A stretch of 64,000 nucleotides of DNA from Cryomorpha sp963836915 (GTDB taxonomy: Bacteria; Bacteroidota; Bacteroidia; Flavobacteriales_D; Cryomorphaceae), in the NCBI GenBank assembly GCA_963836915.1, contig CAWILH010000002.1:1426001-1490000 (forward strand), in the 5' to 3' direction. The notes under the pieces were generated by a model, which had not been told where the DNA came from, searched no databases, and saw only the letters and a list, made by a program, of their open reading frames with translations. Both the position numbers and the translations under genes were made by a program. Positions 57,328-64,000 of this stretch are shown one piece after another (position 1 is the first letter of the stretch; every line of letters starts with the position of its first letter).

Positions 57328-58569
57328 ATGCGTTCCCGTGCTTCCCTAAGCTTTATTTTTATCACGATCTTGATCGACGTGATCGGTATTGGGATCATCA
57401 TCCCAGTGCTGCCCGAACTTATCCAAAAGCTTACCGGTGAAGGTCTTAGCGGTGCTTCCCGCATGGGTGGGTGGCTCATGTTTGCGTATGCCATCATGCA
57501 ATTTCTATTTGCTCCGATGCTGGGTGCGTTAAGCGATAAATATGGCCGCCGACCTATTATTCTCATCGCCCTTTTTGGCCTTGGGATCGATTATATTTTT
57601 CACGCCTTCGCCCCGACCATCGGTTGGCTTTTCGTAGGTAGGCTGCTGGCCGGGATCACGGGCGCCAGCTTTACCGTAGCCACCGCTTATATCGCAGATA
57701 TCAGTACCCCCGAAAAGAAGGCCCAAAATTTCGGTTTGGTAGGTGCCGCCTTCGGACTTGGATTTATCGTAGGCCCCGTGATAGGCGGTATTGCTGCAAA
57801 GTGGGGCGTAGCAGTGCCTTTTTTGATAGCCGCTGCATTGAGCCTTCTCAATTTCACCTACGGACTCTTCATACTTCCAGAATCGCTGGCACCTGAAAAA
57901 CGCAATAAGATCATCGAGTGGAAAAAGGCAAATCCCATAGGCGGAATTGCTAAACTACGCGCTTTTCCGGCCACGCTCGGGTTGATTATACCCTTCTTCC
58001 TGCTCTACATCGCCGGCTACTCCGTGCAGTCTACTTGGACTTTCTATACCATGTACCGCTTTGATTGGGATACCGATACGGTGGGATATTCTCTTGCCCT
58101 GGTGGGAATTATAGTTGCCATCGTACAGGGCGGACTGATCAAGTACGTGGTTAAATGGCTGGGCGAAAACCGAACGATCATCATAGGCATGAGTTTTTGG
58201 ATTCTAGGACTTTTCCTATTCGCATCGGCGAGCCAATCGTGGATGATGTTTGCCTACGTCATCCCCTACTGCCTTGGTGGAGTGGCTGGCCCCACGCTTC
58301 AAGGTATTATTTCCAACATGGTGCCCGATACGATGCAAGGCCAACTTCAAGGTACACTTACCAGCGTAGTAAGCCTTTCGGCAATAGCCGGACCACCCCT
58401 TATGACCTATGTCTTCTATCTTTTCACTGGCGACGATGCCATCGCGGCATTCCCCGGCGCACCGTTTTTCCTAGGCGGAATCCTGATGTTTGCATCCCTT
58501 TGGCTGGTCGTGGGCCAACTCAAGAAAAGGGTGCTCCTCACAAACAATCTGGAGCATGCCGCGGTTTGA
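57328..58569 (+). CDS. MFS transporter of the TetA (TCR/Tet) type
   Basis: A 413-residue 12-helix exporter. It begins FIFITILIDVIGIGIIIPVL, the helix 1 signature of TetA-like proteins, and loop 2-3 carries GALSDKYGRRPIILI (MFS motif A). Motif C-like glycines are in AAFGLGFIVGPVIGG. It would export a drug or metabolite by proton antiport. Specificity for tetracycline cannot be asserted. No resistance island, transposase or TetR gene is adjacent, but the start is overlapped by a 44-bp palindrome. Intact and complete. Confidence 0.9.
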   Translation: MRSRASLSFIFITILIDVIGIGIIIPVLPELIQKLTGEGLSGASRMGGWLMFAYAIMQFLFAPMLGALSDKYGRRPIILIALFGLGIDYIFHAFAPTIGWLFVGRLLAGITGASFTVATAYIADISTPEKKAQNFGLVGAAFGLGFIVGPVIGGIAAKWGVAVPFLIAAALSLLNFTYGLFILPESLAPEKRNKIIEWKKANPIGGIAKLRAFPATLGLIIPFFLLYIAGYSVQSTWTFYTMYRFDWDTDTVGYSLALVGIIVAIVQGGLIKYVVKWLGENRTIIIGMSFWILGLFLFASASQSWMMFAYVIPYCLGGVAGPTLQGIISNMVPDTMQGQLQGTLTSVVSLSAIAGPPLMTYVFYLFTGDDAIAAFPGAPFFLGGILMFASLWLVVGQLKKRVLLTNNLEHAAV

Positions 58570-58651
58570 ATTCCCATATAAGGTAAATTCTGTCGGCTCT
58601 CAGACAGCACCCCATCATTTAAATCAGTAATTTTCCAACTTAAATCAACGC

Positions 58652-61600
58652 ATGAAATATTCACTTCGACTTTTAGCCCTTCTATTACTCGTATCAATCA
58701 CAGATGTCTATGCTCAGGAAGCTGAGGTAATTACTGTTAAACGCGCATTGGCAGAAGCGGCTTCGAAGAAATTGACCCCTGCGGATATTGCAACCCTTGC
58801 AGTCACCGACTTCTACGAGTCGGGCCATAATGGAGTGAAGCATCTGTATCTTTCACAATCGGTAAATGGGCTTCCTGTTTTCAATTCCCATCTTACCGCA
58901 GCTTTAAATGCCGATGGAGAAATATTAAGCTGTACCCAGAGATTCTTCAAGAATGTGGGTAAATCTGCCCCTGCAAATGATCCATCCATAAGCGCTCTTT
59001 CGGCCGTAAGTAACCTAGCATCAAGCGTATGGCCGAATGCCGTAGTGCAAGCGGATGCGATAGACGGGAGCAGTTCTCCTATCCACATTTCAGAAGGCAC
59101 TTTGCACCATACTACTCATGCGAAATTGGGATATTACATGCTCCCTACCGGATCCCTCACGCTCGTATGGAGCTTTGATATTGAACTGCCTTCCGGCAAT
59201 ACATGGAACAACTATTATGTAAACGCAGTTTCGGGCGAACTGGTAAAAACGAATAACTGGACGGTGTCTTGCAGCGGCTTTGCCAATGGTAGCGACTGCA
59301 ACCACGATCATAGCTATACTGACACCACACCCGAACGGGCAGAAATGCTCACCCCCTTCGATGGTTCTTCTTACCGCGTACTGGCATTTCCGGTAGAGAG
59401 CCCAAACCATGGTAGCCGCACACTTATTACCGAGCCGGCAGATCTTACTGCATCTCCTTTCGGATGGCACGACATAAACGGTGTGGAAGGACCGGAATAT
59501 ATGATAACCCGAGGAAATAATGTCCATGCTTACGAAGATGAAGATGACACTAATTCGCCTGGCTTTTCGCCAAATGGCGGTGCCAATCTCACCTTCGACT
59601 TTCCATTTAATGGAGAGCAAGGGCCAGATGTGTATCAGGCCGCGTCCATTGTAAATCTTTTTTATGGTAATAATTGGATCCACGATGCGCTCTACGCCTA
59701 TGGATTCAATGAATTGTCTGGAAATTTTCAAGAGATAAATTATAGTGGAGCGTCTGGCGGTAGCGATTACGTTCGCGCAGAAGCGCAAGATGGAAGCGGT
59801 ATAAACAATGCCAATATGGCGACTCCTCCCGACGGTGGAAATCCAAGGATGCAGATGTACCTATGGACTACGGGGATTCAATCTGATATATTTTCGATTA
59901 CCGCACCAGAAAACTTGGCTGGAAACTACGAAGCTGGTGGTCTTGGAAGCTATGGCCCCCCCATTCCGCTCCAAGGCATAGAAGCCGAACTTGCATTGCT
60001 GATCGATGGCGTAGGCGCTGGTACTGCAAGCTCTGACGGGTGTCAGCCTGCTACCAACGGGCAAGACCTTGACGGTAAAATAGTGCTCACTTACCGTGGG
60101 AACTGCAATTTTTCTGATAAGGTGCTCAGCGCCCAAAATGCCGGCGCCCTGGCCTGTATTGTAATCAACACCTCGGCTGGGGTGATCGATCTCGGCGGCG
60201 CTGGAGATGGTATTGAGATCCCTTCCTTTATGATCACCGCAGCAGCAGGAGCCACCTTCGTAAATGCCTTGAATAATGGCACCGCAATCACCGCTTCACT
60301 CAATGGGTTGAACGGTTTGGGCTTACGGGATTCTGGATTTGACAATGGAATAGTGGTGCATGAATATGTGCATGGACTTACCAACAGACTTACTGGCGGT
60401 CCTTCGCTCTCTAATTGCCTTCAGAATGAAGAGCAGATGGGAGAAGGCTGGAGCGACTGGTATGCGATGATGCTCACCATGGATATGGATGCTGCCAATC
60501 CTGTGACCCGACCTGTGGGTACTTTTGCAGCTACACAACCTACCGATGGCACAGGCATAAGGCCGGAACCCTATGACACCAGCTTCTCTGTAAACCCCTT
60601 CACTTACGCCAGCCTTCCTAGCAATGCGCTCACGGTGCCACATGGTGTCGGTTTCGTGTGGGCTACCATGCTGTGGGATTTGAGCTGGGCGCTAATGGAT
60701 GTCTACGGATTTGACCCCGACCTAGTAAATGGCGATGGCGGTAATAATCTCGCTTTGCAATTGGTCACAGATGCACTTAAACTACAGCCTTGTTCGCCAG
60801 GCTTTATAGATGGACGAGATGCCATCATTCTGGCCGATGAGCTAAATAATGATGGGGAGAACTTCTGCTTGATCTGGGAGGTCTTTGCCAAGCGTGGGCT
60901 TGGCCATAGTGCCGATCAAGGATCATCGCTCAGCCGCGTAGATGGCACGGCCGGTTTTGACCTTCCACCGCTCTGTCAAACCGTTTTTTCGGCTCCTACG
61001 GCCGGCTTTGCCAGTGATGTCGTGCAGACCTGTAGCGGAGAAGTGCAGTTTACCGATCAGAGTGAAGATGTCGCCCAGATGTGGAATTGGGACTTTGGAG
61101 ATGGAACCTTTTCTACTGAACAGAACCCTATCCATATTTATGAAGAAGAAGGAATTTATACCGTTACCCTTTCCGTATCCAATACGATGGGTGAGAGCAC
61201 AGTGACTCAAGAGAATCTTATTGAATTTACACAGCCCCAAGCGCCAATTGCAGCGGGTGGAAGTGGCTGTGAAGGTGAGATGATCACCTTGTCGGGCTCA
61301 ACTGAATTTGGCGAGGTACAGTGGCGGAATACTACTGGAGACCTTCTCGCCGTCGGCAATACCTTTAACGTAGCTGTCGGAGCCGATGACACTGAGTACT
61401 TGGTAAGTTCTGGTATTGGCATCGGCGACACGCTGAATATAGGGCCAGAAGATGAAGATTTTGGTACGGGTGGTCTGCATGCAACCGATTTTATAGGTGC
61501 TGTAGTTATAAGTGTAAACGAACCCGTTACGGTAAGCTCGGCCTACGTATTTAGCGGAAGCATAGGCACTCGTGTTATCTCCATCTGGGAAGGCCTTCCG

Positions 61601-62377
61601 GGAAATGGGGTTCCACCCATTGATCAAGTTACCGTTGATATAGACTTTCTGGGCGGCGGCAGGATTGATCTGAGCCTAGACATAACTGAAACAGGTGTTT
61701 ACAGTATCGGCCTGAACCAAGCCGACCTATACCGAAACGATACCGGTGCCGATTATCCCTACGAAGTAGAAGGAGTGGATGTGGCCATAGTCAATAGCTC
61801 TGCCGGCGACGCCTTCTATTATTATCTCTACGATCTTGAAATAGTGCCAGAGAGTTGCGTATCAGAACCTGTTACGGTGACCGTAGAAACAGATGCAAGC
61901 GCTTCTTTCGAGTTTGATACCGATGTGTTTACGGTGAGCTTTACGGAGAATAATCCAGGCTCTACTTCGTGGCTATGGGACTTTGGCGATGGTACTACAT
62001 CTACCGAGCAAAATCCGGTACATACCTACGCCACAGAAGCTGTTTTTGAGGTGACCCTTACTACCAATCAATGTGCGTTTACAGAAAATGTAGGGACAGG
62101 ATTATTCACTGGAATAGATGAAAATGAAAGTTCTCAAATAACCATCTATCCTAATCCCGCGAATGGCTACTTCCAAATCAAATGGACTGAAGTGGTTCCA
62201 AGCCCCTATCGGTTAAATATTACCGATTTGAGCGGAAGGCTCATTCTGGAGACCAACTGGGAATCTGGCGCGGAACGCACTATCCAAATCGGCAATTTGC
62301 CCGCAGGTATTTATATCGTTGATCTTGAATTGGAAAATGGCGATGTAGTTGAACGGGAGAAGTTGACGGTGCTTTAA
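58652..62377 (+). CDS. Large secreted M36 (fungalysin-type) metalloprotease with PA, PKD and T9SS domains
   Basis: A 1241-residue secreted protease with a signal peptide (cleavage after DVYAQ). An FTP-like propeptide spans about 25-200 (HLYLSQSVNGLPVFNSHLTA). In the M36 catalytic part the zinc site is VVHEYVHGLTNRL with His570, Glu571 and His574, and the third ligand is Glu598 in GEGWSDWYAMM. A PA domain is inserted before it (about 430-560, DLDGKIVLTYRGNCNFSDKV). Two PKD domains follow, with WNWDFGDGTFSTEQNP and WLWDFGDGTTSTEQNP. A type A T9SS tail (IYPNPANGYFQIKW) ends it. It should digest extracellular protein. It is a single intact frame. Confidence 0.95.
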   Translation: MKYSLRLLALLLLVSITDVYAQEAEVITVKRALAEAASKKLTPADIATLAVTDFYESGHNGVKHLYLSQSVNGLPVFNSHLTAALNADGEILSCTQRFFKNVGKSAPANDPSISALSAVSNLASSVWPNAVVQADAIDGSSSPIHISEGTLHHTTHAKLGYYMLPTGSLTLVWSFDIELPSGNTWNNYYVNAVSGELVKTNNWTVSCSGFANGSDCNHDHSYTDTTPERAEMLTPFDGSSYRVLAFPVESPNHGSRTLITEPADLTASPFGWHDINGVEGPEYMITRGNNVHAYEDEDDTNSPGFSPNGGANLTFDFPFNGEQGPDVYQAASIVNLFYGNNWIHDALYAYGFNELSGNFQEINYSGASGGSDYVRAEAQDGSGINNANMATPPDGGNPRMQMYLWTTGIQSDIFSITAPENLAGNYEAGGLGSYGPPIPLQGIEAELALLIDGVGAGTASSDGCQPATNGQDLDGKIVLTYRGNCNFSDKVLSAQNAGALACIVINTSAGVIDLGGAGDGIEIPSFMITAAAGATFVNALNNGTAITASLNGLNGLGLRDSGFDNGIVVHEYVHGLTNRLTGGPSLSNCLQNEEQMGEGWSDWYAMMLTMDMDAANPVTRPVGTFAATQPTDGTGIRPEPYDTSFSVNPFTYASLPSNALTVPHGVGFVWATMLWDLSWALMDVYGFDPDLVNGDGGNNLALQLVTDALKLQPCSPGFIDGRDAIILADELNNDGENFCLIWEVFAKRGLGHSADQGSSLSRVDGTAGFDLPPLCQTVFSAPTAGFASDVVQTCSGEVQFTDQSEDVAQMWNWDFGDGTFSTEQNPIHIYEEEGIYTVTLSVSNTMGESTVTQENLIEFTQPQAPIAAGGSGCEGEMITLSGSTEFGEVQWRNTTGDLLAVGNTFNVAVGADDTEYLVSSGIGIGDTLNIGPEDEDFGTGGLHATDFIGAVVISVNEPVTVSSAYVFSGSIGTRVISIWEGLPGNGVPPIDQVTVDIDFLGGGRIDLSLDITETGVYSIGLNQADLYRNDTGADYPYEVEGVDVAIVNSSAGDAFYYYLYDLEIVPESCVSEPVTVTVETDASASFEFDTDVFTVSFTENNPGSTSWLWDFGDGTTSTEQNPVHTYATEAVFEVTLTTNQCAFTENVGTGLFTGIDENESSQITIYPNPANGYFQIKWTEVVPSPYRLNITDLSGRLILETNWESGAERTIQIGNLPAGIYIVDLELENGDVVEREKLTVL

Positions 62378-62498
62378 GTCACGAGCTGCGAGCCTAGGGT
62401 CGCGCGTCACTAGTCTCGAGACCCAAGACAGCTCCAGAAAGCCATACCGCCCACGCACCCAACTCGAGACCCGCGACTGAAGACTGGCGACTCGAGAC
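62378..62498. repeat. Second GACTC-type degenerate repeat patch
   Basis: Between the M36 stop and the DUF2147 stop lies sequence with the same flavour as 56941-57276, for example CGCGACTGAAGACTGGCGAC and CTCGAGACTC. It has the outer half in the opposite orientation (GAGCTGCGAG). Copies are few and diverged. Confidence 0.6.
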
Positions 62499-62927
62499 TC
62501 ACTCAAGCCGTTTCCAGGTTTGAGTCCTGCCTATCCAGCCCATCGGGTCTACGCTTCCGCGCAAATCAAGAGTATTGATATCATCAAGCTCCATGCTTGA
62601 GTAATAGGTTTTGCCCGATTCAGGGTCGTAGATTTCTCCGTCTTCCCATTCATCATCATCAAAGACGAAATTGCGCATAAACTCCATACCAAGCACGGGT
62701 TCGCCATTATCGGCAAGCTTGGGCTTTCCATTTTCATCTTTGGGTTCTTTCAGCCAGATAATTTTACCAAAGAAAGCACCGCCTGTGTTTTTCTGATAAA
62801 TCTCCACATGCGAGCGGCCACCTTCTGAGATCCATTTGCCCAGAATATCAGTCGACTTTTGGCCTTGAGCCGGCAACTGAGAAATTGCCATCAGGCAGAT
62901 AAAAGTGATGTTCAAAATCCATTTCAT
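62499..62927 (-). CDS. DUF2147 secreted protein
   Basis: A 142-residue protein starting at ATG 62927 with a signal peptide (MKWILNITFICLMAISQLPA). The body matches DUF2147: DILGKWISEGGRSHVEIYQK, FFGKIIWLKEP, the hydrophobic LGMEFMRNFVFDDDEWEDGE, IYDPESGKTYYSSMEL, LDLRGSVDPMGWIGRTQTW. It is predicted to be a small periplasmic beta-barrel-like protein of unknown role. Divergent from the CBS gene, 146 bases between starts. Confidence 0.9.
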   Translation of the reverse strand: MKWILNITFICLMAISQLPAQGQKSTDILGKWISEGGRSHVEIYQKNTGGAFFGKIIWLKEPKDENGKPKLADNGEPVLGMEFMRNFVFDDDEWEDGEIYDPESGKTYYSSMELDDINTLDLRGSVDPMGWIGRTQTWKRLE

Positions 62928-63073
62928 AGCTTTTCTATTAAAGTTTCCGTTCTCATAAAAGTATTTAGAATGCTTCACACTGACAAATGAGAACTGCGCT
63001 GTCGCATGACTCACCAAAAGATTTTCTATCTTCAACATCTCTCCATTCAATAATTTATCCTAAAATATCGATC

Positions 63074-63529
63074 ATGGTAAAAAGCTATACGGGGGTGCGA
63101 AAGGCACCCATAAAAGAAATACAGCAAGTACAAGTCTCTGATTTTATGACTCAAAAGCTCATCACCTTTCATCCCGATCAGGCCATTGGCGAAGTAGCCC
63201 AATTGCTTATTTCCAAGAATATTTCGGGTGGCCCTGTGCTTGATGATAGCGGTAAGTTGATCGGAATCATTTCGGAAGGCGACTGTCTAAAGGAAATCGT
63301 TAAGGGGGAGTATACCAACACTCCACACCATCAGGGCACCGTGCGTGACCATATGGCTGCCGATGTGTATACCATAGAACCTGATTGTAATATTTTGGAA
63401 GCTGCCAGCAGATTTTTAAAACTAAAAGTTCGGCGATTTCCGGTCATGGAAGATGGAAAACTACTCGGACAAATAAGCCAGCGGGACGTAATGCGCGCGG
63501 TACATACGTTAAAGAAGCAGACGTGGTAG
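63074..63529 (+). CDS. CBS-domain-pair protein
   Basis: A 151-residue protein made of two CBS domains: VSDFMTQKLITFHPDQAIGE to ISGGPVLDDSGKLIGIISEGDCL, and VRDHMAADVYTIEPDCNILE to RRFPVMEDGKLLGQISQRDVM. Such stand-alone Bateman modules bind adenosyl nucleotides or metal and sense energy status. No catalytic domain is attached and no partner gene is adjacent. The start ATG 63074 is preferred over the upstream frame start at 62987. Confidence 0.9.
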   Translation: MVKSYTGVRKAPIKEIQQVQVSDFMTQKLITFHPDQAIGEVAQLLISKNISGGPVLDDSGKLIGIISEGDCLKEIVKGEYTNTPHHQGTVRDHMAADVYTIEPDCNILEAASRFLKLKVRRFPVMEDGKLLGQISQRDVMRAVHTLKKQTW

Positions 63530-63536
63530 ACGGTTT

Positions 63537-63612
63537 TCCGTACGGACTCCCAAAAGGTCGTTAGTTTTTGGTTATCCGTACGGACTCCCAAAAGGTCGTT
63601 GGTTTTTGGTTT
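63537..63612. repeat. 38-bp tandem duplication containing TCCGTACGGA
   Basis: Bases 63537-63574 and 63575-63612 are two head-to-tail copies that differ at about two positions. Each begins with the perfect 10-bp palindrome TCCGTACGGA and contains CAAAAGGTCGTT. It lies just after the CBS gene stop. Confidence 0.9.
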
Positions 63613-63765
63613 GGATCGGCCAAGAAGGCTATTTTCAGTTAATTAATATAATCCTGGACTTGCTCAGTTTTCTTGGTAAGCAAGGATTAGCACATGAGAA
63701 GTTCAAAGTTTTGATTTCATTGGCTTTCATCCAAAGCGAAGCGCAGGACTTCTTCTTTTGAAAGC

Positions 63766-63893
63766 ATCAAGCTGCTAGCTTCAAGCTAGAGAATGGAGTA
63801 TGGCATCGCTTTTCTTTTTAGAGCTGCTAGCTGCAAGTTGGAGCAGCTTGTAGCTTGTAGCTTGTTAAATAGCTTGAAGCTTTTTCAATGGAT
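63766..63893. repeat. AGCTTGTAGC-type simple repeat
   Basis: A patch of short degenerate repeats of CTAGCT, AAGCTT and TAGCTTG (for example GCTGCTAGCTTCAAGCTAG and CTTGTAGCTTGTAGCTTG). It has no coding potential. The rest of 63613-63977 holds no gene that I can support. Confidence 0.7.
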
Positions 63894-63977
63894 CAGAGCT
63901 CTTTAAAGACAGAAAATCACCGCGACCGAAGAGTGGAATCGGTTGAAAACTCCACGCTGTCTGATATTGAAAAATAG

Positions 63978-63985
63978 TATCTTTG
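63978..63985 (+). promoter_or_regulatory. -7-type promoter element near the window end
   Basis: TATCTTTG at 63978-63985 matches TAnnTTTG, but no TTG is correctly spaced upstream. It is probably part of the promoter of a gene just beyond the window. Confidence 0.35.
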
Positions 63986-64000
63986 CCCCGACCTCGCATC

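Noticed and set aside
57328..58569. Tetracycline resistance determinant
   Set aside because: The TetA-type signatures support a drug-type exporter, but nothing shows tetracycline specificity, and no mobile context or TetR gene is adjacent.
59090..59788. 232-residue minus-strand frame
   Set aside because: It is antisense to the M36 protease, whose domains are clear; the frame is a codon-bias shadow.

Overview
The window looks like chromosomal DNA of a Bacteroidota bacterium, most likely a marine or aquatic flavobacterium-type lineage. The evidence is type IX secretion (T9SS) sorting domains on many secreted proteins, a SusC/SusD pair, GSCFA, DUF6252-like and YceI lipoproteins, promoters of the TTG-N19-TAnnTTTG type, and little sign of Shine-Dalgarno sites. 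No rRNA, CRISPR array or phage was seen. There is one tRNA, Pro(UGG).

Layout. 1-2.8 kb: end of an SDR/epimerase gene, a GSCFA protein and an S41 peptidase lipoprotein. 2.85-5.4 kb: a small inverted-repeat relic, then a complete IS66-family element with 8-bp target duplications. 5.5-14.3 kb: tRNA-Pro, sterol-desaturase-like protein, T9SS tail fragment, purine nucleoside phosphorylase, a 142-bp MITE, uracil-DNA glycosylase-like protein, a GT-C-like membrane protein, an S9 peptidase and DUF1801. 14.3-18.4 kb: ybbB/ybbA-type ABC pair divergent from a TesA-like esterase. 18.5-28.3 kb: T9SS beta-propeller protein, mnmA, DUF481, and an operon of MacAB-type ABC exporter parts ending in a substrate-binding lipoprotein. 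28.4-41.2 kb: an alpha-glucan-type utilisation locus (two small surface proteins, SusD, SusC, GH13 amylase) followed upstream by a CotH/esterase pair. 41.3-49 kb: DUF1328, SGNH esterase, paaABCD (phenylacetyl-CoA epoxidase), YceI, a DUF6252-like lipoprotein. 48.7-55.5 kb: plus-strand run DUF2141, MscS, CorA, S9 peptidase, SDR, GT2 and a predicted PD-(D/E)XK nuclease. This last gene converges on a DNA methyltransferase gene (55.5-56.9 kb), which gives a candidate restriction-modification pair. 57-64 kb: GACTC-rich repeats, a Tet-type MFS exporter with a palindromic promoter, a 1241-residue M36 metalloprotease, DUF2147, a CBS protein and intergenic repeats.

How the genes work together. The sus-type locus would bind and cut a starch-like glucan at the surface, import the oligosaccharides through SusCD, and export the amylase by T9SS. 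The paa genes would epoxidise phenylacetyl-CoA; the reductase PaaE is not in the window. The MacAB-type operon would export a compound, but its terminal binding lipoprotein is unexpected.

A striking property of the sequence is that at least ten otherwise well-conserved reading frames are broken by single-base indels, and one by an in-frame stop. paaA carries two breaks. This pattern is best explained by sequencing or assembly error, so I annotate these genes across the breaks and mark each one. The most novel candidate is the convergent nuclease/methyltransferase pair. Its methyltransferase appears to contain a degenerate internal duplicate of its own C-terminal half.
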